A stretch of DNA of 14,838 nt from assembly GCA_001600415.1 (NCBI GenBank), contig BCJX01000026.1, positions 86,739-101,576 of the forward strand. The letters run 5' to 3'. The translations under genes and the position numbers were made by a program. The notes beneath the pieces are model-generated. The model saw only the letters and a program-made list of their open reading frames with translations, made no database searches and had not been told where the DNA came from. Of this stretch, positions 9,121 through 14,838 are shown piece by piece. How positions within the stretch are numbered: position 1 is the stretch's first letter; every line of letters starts with the position of its first letter. This stretch comes from Pascua guehoae. Lineage: Eukaryota > Basidiomycota > Tremellomycetes > Trichosporonales > Trichosporonaceae.

Positions 9121-9138
9121 GGAGCAAGCAATTGCTCC
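9121..9138. repeat. Perfect hairpin in the element 1 leader
   Basis: GGAGCAAGCAATTGCTCC folds as a 7-bp stem with a 4-base loop. It lies 27 bases inside the proposed LTR edge, in the untranslated leader where retroelements often carry packaging or dimerisation structures. Function is inference only. Confidence 0.4.
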
Positions 9139-9164
9139 TGGTAGTGCTTGAGCGGGTTGAGGGG

Positions 9165-9512
9165 TGTCAGAGACCTGGTGAGTAGAGCGATAACTAGACC
9201 AAGAATCTCTTTTTCTGACTTAAAAGGACGGCCCGCCGTTCTCCTTGCGTCGCGGCGATGGGCCATGGGCCCGGGTTTTCACGTGCCACACCTCGTGGCT
9301 TGGGGCCCGTGGAAGTGGAGTCGAGTGGGGGGGGTGGTCCATGCCCCTCCCAGTCAAACTCACAGGCCACTCTGGGGTTGGGGGATGGGATGGGGAAGGG
9401 GAAACTCGTCGTGGGTTGGCTCCAGGGACTGCGTGTCGAGACCCGTTCCCCTGCCTGCGCGTCGGGACTTTTCAACCCCTTCCTCACTCGAGTCCCTAAC
9501 CCCATCCCGACA
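9165..9512 (-). repeat. Candidate 5' LTR of element 1
   Basis: On the minus strand the block starts TGTCGGGATGGGG at 9512 and ends CTCTGACA at 9165, giving a TGTC/GACA terminal inverted repeat. It sits about 200 bases upstream of the gag ATG, where a 5' LTR belongs. The five bases on its two sides do not match, as expected if only one side borders flanking DNA. No second copy is in the window, so the limits are not proven. The sequence just inside (CCCCTCAACCCGC on the minus strand) lacks the TGG that would start an ordinary tRNA primer-binding site. Confidence 0.45.
9219..9227 (-). promoter_or_regulatory. TATA-like motif in candidate LTR
   Basis: The minus strand reads CCTTTTAAG, about 55 bases before the LTR end, a possible core promoter. 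Weak evidence based on composition and position. Confidence 0.2.
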
Positions 9513-10445
9513 AGCCCGAAAAAACCAGGCGGACCCGGGCCAAGCTGTCCGCTCGCCTCTCGCGCCCTTCTCTACCCGCCATACGTCGAACTGGAGATGC
9601 GCCTCAATTCCCAATTGCAAGGGTAAGGCCAAAGGCGGCACCGATGAGGTGCTCATTCTGCCCGGTGCGCACGACCCGCCTGGGCTCTGACGCTGCCCTC
9701 GACTCCCGGTTCTAACACCNCAGCCCAGCGCTGGCCTCCCNCATCGGNGGGCGACTCTCGCCCCTGGTGGCCCNACACTTTCGGCTCNGCTCGTTGGGCC
9801 TGGCNGACTCGCGATATTGGCAACTGCAGACTTGCAGGGGATGTAGTTGTCGCACCCCTGCAGGTCCGCATGGGACGCAGTTGTCTGGGCCGCTGCCCCG
9901 TCTTGCCGCCCTCGCTCTGAGGCTTTTCCGACCCAGCCCCTTCCCGGCCGCCACCGGCGGGAAGCGGTTACCTTCCCTTGTGTGCCACCATGCGGTCGCC
10001 ATTTGGCAACCACAGGCCTACACGGGATGCAGCTGTTGCGGTCTTCGACCTTCGCCCCCCCCCCTTTCCAGGGTGGCAGGGCCTCGCCAATCCCAAGCCT
10101 CGCCCCCTGAACCCTGGGTGGTACAGCTCGTACTTGCCAATGTTCTTGTGTGCGCCACTCGGCCTTGCGCACCCCAGAGCGGATCGTGATCAGGCGAGCG
10201 CGCTTGTCCTTGTGCCTGTCACGGAGTTTTGCACCTCTGCCCGCCTGGTCCGCAGGTTTTGAGGCCCTCCCAATCGTTTCCACTCTCTGCTGGGCACGTG
10301 GCTGCCTCGTCGTCCCAACCGCAGCTCGGGCGCTTGAGCTGAACTCGGCGGGGGTCCACCCGGTCCACCTTCCTGGCACTGCCAGGTGGTCGAAGGTCGG
10401 GAACGGACGAACACTGCGTCTCGCGGCGGCCCTGTGTCGGCCTCC
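9513..10445. other. Non-coding GC-rich stretch with degenerate short repeats
   Basis: No frame here looks like a protein, although long open frames occur on both strands because of the high GC content. There are six Ns between 9720 and 9805. Degenerate repeats are visible: a block ATTGGCAACTGCAG...GATGTAGTTGTCG near 9819-9855 is echoed by TTTGGCAACCACAG...GATGCAGCTGTTGCG near 10003-10041, and partly by 9862-9893. A run of ten or so C at about 10055 adds low complexity. It may be intergenic satellite-like DNA or the remains of another element. Confidence 0.55.
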
Positions 10446-10650
10446 TGAGTCTTGCCCTTTCTCGAGGGGCAGCACCACACTCGCCCTCAAGTATCAGTTT
10501 TGTAAAGAGGGCAGCGCCGCGCTTGCCCTCGAATCTCGGTCTCGTAGAGAGGGCAGCGCCACGCTTGCCCTCGAGTCTCGGTCTCGTAGAGAGGGCGGCG
10601 CCGCGCTCACCCTCGAGTCTCAGTCTCGTCCCTATTATGCATGGCCGCGC
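10446..10650. repeat. 42-bp tandem repeat array, about 4.5 units
   Basis: The conserved anchor GTCTCGG (or a variant) recurs at 10450, 10492, 10534, 10576 and 10618, exactly 42 bases apart. The two central units are nearly identical and read CCCTCGAGTCTCGGTCTCG, then TAGAGAGGGCAGCGCC. The outer units are more diverged. Because 42 is a multiple of three, the plus strand shows a 14-residue periodic open frame, but nothing else suggests it is translated. The unit shares the core CTCGAGTCTCGGTC with the 23-bp array downstream. Confidence 0.85.
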
Positions 10651-10791
10651 CGCGCTGATCCTCGTGATTCATCACCCGCTTCCCAGTGGGTGCGACTTTT
10701 CGCTTCGAGAGCAAGCCCCATAATGGGCTCCAAATTTGTGGGAGTTTTTCCTCGCCCACGAGTGTAGGGCCTTGCTCTGTCAGTTACTCAC

Positions 10792-11021
10792 TACCGCTGC
10801 CCTCTGGGCCAGGTCTCGCTCTCCATCCTGCTTGGGTCTCTATTCTCCCACCCTAGAATCTCGATCCACTGTCGGTCCAGGTCTCGATCCACCGCCGGCT
10901 CAAGTCTACCGCCGCCCTCTGGGCCGGGTCTCGCTCTCCATCCTGCTTGGGTCTCTATTCTCCTGTCCTAGAATCTCGATCCGCTGTCGGTCCGGGTCTC
11001 GATCCGCTGCCGGCTCGAGTC
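10792..11021. repeat. Two 115-bp higher-order repeat units
   Basis: 10792-10906 and 10907-11021 align without gaps over 115 bases. Each is made of five 23-bp-like monomers: the TCTC/TCTA anchor occurs at 10814, 10837, 10859, 10882 and 10905, then 10929, 10952, 10974 and 10997, giving spacings 23, 22, 23, 23, 24. I count 10 differences between the copies and all are transitions. Confidence 0.85.
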
Positions 11022-11312
11022 TCGGTCCACTGCTGGCTCGAGTCTCGGTCCGCTGCTGGCTCGAGTCTCGGTCCACTGCTGGCTCGAGTCTCGGTCCGCT
11101 GCTGACTTGAGTCTCGATCTACTGCTGGCTCGAGTCTCGGTCCGCTGCTGACTCGAGTCTCGATCTACTGCTGGCTTGAGTCTCGATCCACTGCTGGCTC
11201 GAGTCTCNGTCCACTGCTGGCTCGAGTCTCGGTCCGCCTCTCGTTCGAGTCTCGGTCCGCGACTGGCTCGAGTCTCGGTCCTCGACTGGCTCGAGTCTCG
11301 GTCCNTGTGTCT
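11014..11312. repeat. 23-bp minisatellite, 13 units in perfect phase
   Basis: CTCGAGTCTCGGTCC[A/G]CTGCTGG repeats with the CTCGAG (or TTCGAG/CTTGAG) start at 11014, 11037, 11060, 11083, 11106, 11129, 11152, 11175, 11198, 11221, 11244, 11267 and 11290. There is no insertion or deletion in 13 units. Most variant positions are C/T or A/G until the last few units. Ns occur at 11208 and 11305. It continues the monomers of the 115-bp units, so the whole array spans about 10,810-11,312. The open frames crossing it (Arg/Thr/Ser/Glu repeats) are by-products of the repeat. Confidence 0.92.
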
Positions 11313-11424
11313 CCGGGCCTCTGTCCGTCTCGGCCTTGTTTCTCGCTCCGTTTCTTGCTCGTGTCTCGGTGAATGGGCGATACCGAGTCTCTGTCCACAA
11401 CCCAAACCTCGGTTAGGTCGGCTA

Positions 11425-12990
11425 TCATGTTTGGCACGAGTCTCTGGCAGATACGTCATCGATTCCCAGTGGGCGAGTTATTCCCACCACATTGGGTCGC
11501 CTTGATAGTATGTCTGGCACGACGTTGCTCTTCCCTGGCTTGTAATGAAGTTCATAGTCGATGGCCTCCATCATTGTCACCCACCGCTGTTGACGCGGCG
11601 ACAAGACTTGAGACTGGGTGAACTTCAACAAGTTCTGGTGGTCGGTGAAGATCTTGACAGGGTACATGCCGCCTTGCAGGATGTACCTGTACTTCTTGAG
11701 GGCGTAGATGATGGCTAAGAACTCCTTGTCAGATACATGATAGCGCAATTCGGCGCCTTGGAATCGTCCAGAGTCGTAGATGATAGGATGGAGTTTCCTG
11801 TCAAGTGGACTTACTTGGCTAATTACAATCCCGTAGCCTGCGTCGGAGGCATCTGTTTCCAGAATAACNGGTAATTCAGGATCNTAGTGNGCCAAGATAG
11901 GAGCAGTCAGCAACTGTTCGAGAGCCGCTCGAAACGCCTTACTGTGCTTGTCTGTCCAATCAAACTTGGCATCCTTTCTAAGAAGTTTAGTCATTGGAGC
12001 CACAAGTGAGGAAAAATCCTTTACGAACCTGCAGTAATAACTGAATGCTCCTAGAACTTGACGTACTTCGCGAATGTTAGTTGGTTCTGGGTATGTCATG
12101 AAACCAGCAATTTTCTCAGGATCAGTCTCTAGTCCCTTTTCTGAGACTATATATCCTAAGAACTTCATACTGGTCTTCTCAAACTCACACTTGGGCGCTT
12201 TGAGGTATAGTTTCTGTTCCATGATTANCTTGAGAACCTTGATGGTGATGGATCGTAGCTTCTCGATGCTGTCGGCATGGATAAGGATGTCGTCGATGTA
12301 GACGATAANGCCGTTGCCTAAGAGGTCGCGGAAGATGTCATTCAGGAAATGTTGGAAACTGGCCAGAGCGTTGCACAAACCGTCGCGCAATACTCGTGAT
12401 TCCAACATACCTAAGGGTGTCCTGAAAGTCGTGAGGTACTCTGACCCTTCTTTCATCCTAAGAAGTTGGTAAGCACCTATCAAGTCTAGTTTGGTGAAAT
12501 ACTTGGATTTCCGCAACTCACCAAAAACTTGAGAAATTAGCGGCAGCGGGTACACATCCTTCACTGTCACCGCGTTCAGCTTCCGGTAGTCCACTACTAG
12601 CCAGAGTCGTCCATCCTTCTTGGGCACGAAGAACATTGGCGAGCCATACGGGCTCTTGCTGGGGTGGATTCGTCCACATGCCAGCTCCTTCTTGAGGTAC
12701 TNCTTGAGTACTTCCATCTCCTTGGTCGTGAGGTGGTAGAGTTTTGGTGTAACCAGCTTTCCATCGGGTATCAGCTGGATTTCGTGGTCATAGAGCCTTT
12801 CAGGCGGTAGATGATTCATACCTTTGGATTCCTGGAAGACGTCAAGGTAGTCCTGGTATGCCTNTGGGACATATTCCTTAAGTAACTCCATTTCCTCGTT
12901 ACTTAGGATATCTTTTTCATNGAGATCCATTTCAGCAAAGGTGCCGAATCCCGGGTCCCAGGTATTTTCGCCCATGTATGCGTCCTCGTC
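11425..12990 (-). pseudogene. pol: Element 2 reverse transcriptase and RNase H
   Basis: On the minus strand the frame is open from just after TAG 12991-12993 to TGA 11425-11427. Reverse transcriptase motifs are FVPKKDGRLWLVVDYRKLN, FTKLDLIGAYQLLRM (catalytic Asp), and YIDDILIH with YIDD at 12289-12300. The RNase H domain is complete: ETDASDAGYG (Asp near 11856), DKEFLAIIYALKKY (Glu), FTDHQNLLKF (Asp) and KSNVVPDILSRRP (Asp). This is the standard Ty3/Gypsy arrangement. The protein loses family resemblance right after LSRRPNVVG, around 11,500, and there is no integrase. Ns at 11870, 11884, 11890, 12228, 12309, 12703, 12865 and 12922 leave residues undetermined. The open frame alone could encode both domains, but lacks a plausible own start. 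Confidence 0.85.
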
Positions 12991-13941
12991 CTAGTGTTGA
13001 GGATCGTCTCGATAGACGTGTCATAGATGATGTCCATCCTCAGGAGTTGCGGGAGGTGTTGACAGGTAGGAGGTCGTCGTATCGTCATTCATGATGGTGT
13101 CGCCAATGGTCGAGATGTCGGTGGGAGCGTATTCTGGTGAATAGGTCGGGGATCTATCCTTGGTTGGGGAATTTTCCTCAGAAGACGGGATTGTAACCCA
13201 TCTTGGGTTAATTACCGGGATATTGTTTGGGTNTGACAGCTTTATGCGNGAGNGNGGTTTGTTAGCCTTGGCTNGNCACACCTTCTTGGTACGTACNTNN
13301 ACTGGCACTGTNGGAAACTCAATGCGTCCATGTCCAAAGTCTATTGCTAGCTTGGCCTTCTGCATCCAATCCATCCCCAGTACGATGTCAACCTCAGGAA
13401 TGTAGGTGACGTCAAGGTCTAACTTGAAGTTAGGGTAATCACCGTGGAACTTAGCAAAAGTCTCTATGTGACCGTCGGTGAAAGTGGTGGTGCCATCAAA
13501 CATGAACACCGTCTCTGGGACAGCGTTCTTCTTGACCTTGGCTGGGTCGAATGCCTTGGAGGCCGTTGAGATGTACTGGCCATCGGCGCCAGTGTCGAGC
13601 AAGATACGAACCGGGGTGTCGTTTACGTGGGCTTTGATAATCGATTGGCCTTGGAAGAACGGGGCGTAGAGAGCCTTGTTTTTGTGGTTTTCATTGTATA
13701 CCATTGTTGAGTCGGGAATTTCTTGGGGAACCNGGCCGATGTGTGAGGGTAGTTCTGAGNNTAAGCTCCTTCCATCCCTCTCTACATAGAAGGAGCGCTT
13801 ACTTTTGAAGGACCGAATGCGCTTCCATTCTGGGAAGGCATTGGTCGCATGGATGAGGAATGACTCGACATGCTTGAACTCGCGCCTGTCGAAGAAGGCA
13901 TAAAGGTCGGGTTGGGTGGAGTCGTTGTCTTCATAGGGCAG
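12991..13941 (-). pseudogene. pol: Element 2 pol N-terminus and aspartic protease
   Basis: In the -1 frame relative to gag the sequence is open from just after TGA 13942-13944 down to TGA 13021-13023, and the reverse transcriptase follows in the same frame after TAG 12991-12993. The first part, QPDLYAFFDRREFKHVESFL and FPEWKRIRSFKSKRSFYVER, looks coding although it overlaps the end of gag by about 157 bases. The protease has ILLDTGADGQYIST, with DTGA at 13585-13596, and DIVLGMDWMQ about 80 residues later, the usual Gypsy-type retropepsin pair. The stretch 13233-13312 has about ten Ns. The Pro/Ser/Thr-rich linker after it contains the TGA (probably from CGA) and the TAG (from CAG or TGG), which separate protease from reverse transcriptase. 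Confidence 0.8.
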
Positions 13942-14837
13942 TCAGCTGAGCCATGTCCTGGTCGTCCACAGTAGAAACAAAGGTTGTTCCTTCGACGGTA
14001 CTCACGGACTTCATCGGTGATACGCTGGACTTGAGGGGTGAATCGCCCTGGCTGCGCTGGCTGACTGAATTGGGGATTCCCCTTGGAAAGACGGTTTGTC
14101 CCGGAACTGAGGGAAAATCCCGGCCCTTGCACATAAGTGTGTTGGACCGTCCTTTCGCTCATCCATCCTGGATTGTTGTTGTTTTCACCGTAGCGCTTGA
14201 CTGTAGTGTTAGTGATCTCTACCCTTTCATTCCGCTTGGGCTGGGCCGCCTTGCGTCGGGTAGCATGATCACCTCGGTTGTACTTGTGCTGTTGGACATA
14301 TAGGTGGTTGTCAAGTTCCACTATAATGGAAATGAGTTCCTTCCATGTCCGTGGCTTCTGGAAGTGGGCTAGCTCATCTTGCAGCTCACTCCTTAGGCCT
14401 TCGATGCACAGTGATACCAGTGAGCGTTCATTGAAACCCGTGTGACTTCCATAATCACGAAAGTCTTGGATGTACTCTGATGCAGTACCTTCCTGGGTCA
14501 TTGTCTTAATGATCTGCTCTGCTTCTACTTCTTGGTCTTGTACCCCATAGTTCTCCTTGAAGAACTTCAGGTACTTACTATAGTCGTGCAACCAGTCGGG
14601 TTGCTCATCCTCGGGGAGGTTTGCCATAGTCTTGACATATCGCAGCGGACCTTTCTTGAGGAGACCGTTCATGTAGGATATCTTCTTGTTGTCGGTGTTG
14701 TACCACTGTGGTTGGGAGTTGGAGACATTCTTACACTGGAAGAGGAAGGTTGACAAGTTGTTGGGGTCCCCGTTGTAGAAGTCGGGCTGCGGAACCTTGG
14801 GTTCTTTCTTGTCATCGTTGCTTGATTTATCCTTAGT
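13782..14837 (-). CDS. gag: Element 2 Gag (5' end outside the window)
   Basis: The frame is open from the right edge to TAG 13782-13784, 351 residues visible. It includes VPQPDFYNGDPNNLSTFL upstream of the first possible non-ATG start at 14756, so the true start lies outside. A retrotransposon Gag capsid domain is recognisable: KISYMNGLLKKGPLRYVKTM, then YLKFFKENYG, then IKTMTQEGTASEYIQDFRDY and SLCIEGLRSELQDELAHF. It should assemble the particle. A basic linker is followed by the CCHC zinc knuckle CFYCGRPGHGSADC at 13938-13979 (about residues 287-300), which binds RNA. The tail is Ser/Pro/Met-rich and overlaps the pol frame. No stop interrupts the visible part, so this is the best preserved gene in the window. 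Confidence 0.85.
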   Translation of the reverse strand, partial: TKDKSSNDDKKEPKVPQPDFYNGDPNNLSTFLFQCKNVSNSQPQWYNTDNKKISYMNGLLKKGPLRYVKTMANLPEDEQPDWLHDYSKYLKFFKENYGVQDQEVEAEQIIKTMTQEGTASEYIQDFRDYGSHTGFNERSLVSLCIEGLRSELQDELAHFQKPRTWKELISIIVELDNHLYVQQHKYNRGDHATRRKAAQPKRNERVEITNTTVKRYGENNNNPGWMSERTVQHTYVQGPGFSLSSGTNRLSKGNPQFSQPAQPGRFTPQVQRITDEVREYRRRNNLCFYCGRPGHGSADCPMKTTTPPNPTFMPSSTGASSSMSSHSSSMRPMPSQNGSAFGPSKVSAPSM

Positions 14838-14838
14838 T

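Larger units (their letters stand above)
761..9512 (-). mobile_element. Element 1: decayed Ty3/Gypsy LTR retrotransposon
   Basis: On the minus strand the order is candidate 5' LTR, gag, CCHC zinc knuckle, aspartic protease, reverse transcriptase, RNase H and integrase, which is the Ty3/Gypsy (Metaviridae) order with integrase last. The right limit is the proposed LTR start at 9512. The left limit is only the end of pol at 761, because no copy of the right-hand LTR is found between 1 and 760. The element is interrupted by a solo LTR at 6424-7039. It is disabled by in-frame stops at 8615-8617, 8216-8218, 7943-7945, 3806-3808, 2648-2650 and 1067-1069 and by frameshifts near 7750 and 3830. A replication-competent copy would need all of these to be open. 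The internal type, with a long gag and a DDGA-type protease, resembles Gypsy elements known from basidiomycetes. Confidence 0.85.
11437..14838 (-). mobile_element. Element 2: 3'-truncated Ty3/Gypsy retrotransposon
   Basis: Minus-strand order is gag with CCHC knuckle, protease, reverse transcriptase and RNase H. The 5' part continues beyond the right edge. On the left, pol ends after RNase H and gives way to minisatellite-like sequence between about 11,500 and 11,437, so the integrase and 3' LTR are missing. Its Gag and Pol clearly differ in sequence from element 1: protease DTGA against DDGA, reverse transcriptase box YIDD against YVDD. It is a separate family, closer in type to the common fungal Tf2/Ty3-like group. 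It has in-frame stops at 13021-13023 and 12991-12993 and about 20 single Ns. Confidence 0.85.

Noticed and set aside
9360..10490. 376-residue open frame on the minus strand
   Set aside because: It is Arg/Gly/Pro-rich, spans degenerate repeats, Ns and part of the proposed LTR, and shows no domain. Long open frames are expected in such GC-rich DNA.
10150..10767. 205-residue open frame on the plus strand with a 14-residue repeat
   Set aside because: The periodicity comes directly from the 42-bp DNA repeat, and the flanks have no protein-like features.
10446..11312. CRISPR-like array
   Set aside because: The repeats are contiguous, with no unique spacers, and lie in fungal transposon-rich DNA.
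10968..11459. Minus-strand frame with Asp/Ser/Gln/Arg/Glu/Thr repeats
   Set aside because: It is the 23-bp minisatellite read in three frames; similar repeats appear in the other frames, as expected since 23 is not a multiple of three.
1..14838. Exogenous virus or a new defence system
   Set aside because: Every recognised domain is a Ty3/Gypsy retrotransposon component in the normal order with inactivating mutations; no envelope, capsid or defence domains were seen.

Overview
The window looks like a repeat-rich, transposon-dominated stretch of a fungal nuclear genome. The Gag/Pol types resemble Ty3/Gypsy elements I associate with basidiomycetes; this is recognition from family features, not a database result. 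I see no intact host gene, tRNA, rRNA, CRISPR array or bacterial-style operon. The sequence is GC-rich. It carries about 30 single-base Ns, most of them in the right-hand element and around 9,720-9,805, as expected where near-identical repeat copies were merged during assembly.

Layout, left to right; all recognisable coding is on the minus strand. Positions 1-537 hold two unidentified minus-strand ORFs, one running off the left edge. Element 1, a large Ty3/Gypsy retrotransposon, occupies about 761-9512. Reading from right to left it has a candidate 5' LTR (9165-9512), gag (8965 to about 7040, resuming at 6423), CCHC zinc knuckle and aspartic protease (to 3826), reverse transcriptase (3805-2648), RNase H and integrase (2647-1067), and an integrase C-terminal tail (to 761). 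Its gag is split by a 616-bp insertion (6424-7039) with TGTAA...TTACA ends and a perfect 5-bp target duplication, best read as a solo LTR of another family. Taking out the insertion and one duplication copy puts the two gag halves back in one reading frame.

From 9513 to about 11,430 there is no convincing protein. The right half is minisatellite: a 42-bp array (10446-10650), then a 23-bp array (about 10,810-11,312) whose first part is organised as two 115-bp higher-order units of five 23-bp-like monomers. Element 2, a different Ty3/Gypsy family, fills 11,437 to the right edge. It has gag (open to the edge), an overlapping protease/pol in the -1 frame, and reverse transcriptase with RNase H. 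It stops abruptly after RNase H with no integrase or 3' LTR, next to the minisatellite.

Both elements are dead as they stand. They carry repeated in-frame stops, mostly TGA, that a single C-to-T or G-to-A transition would explain, plus frameshifts. The two 115-bp repeat copies differ only by transitions, largely at CpG positions. Together this suggests methylation-driven or RIP-like decay of repeats. I found no new functional gene system; the most informative features are the nested insertion, the decay signature and the higher-order minisatellite.
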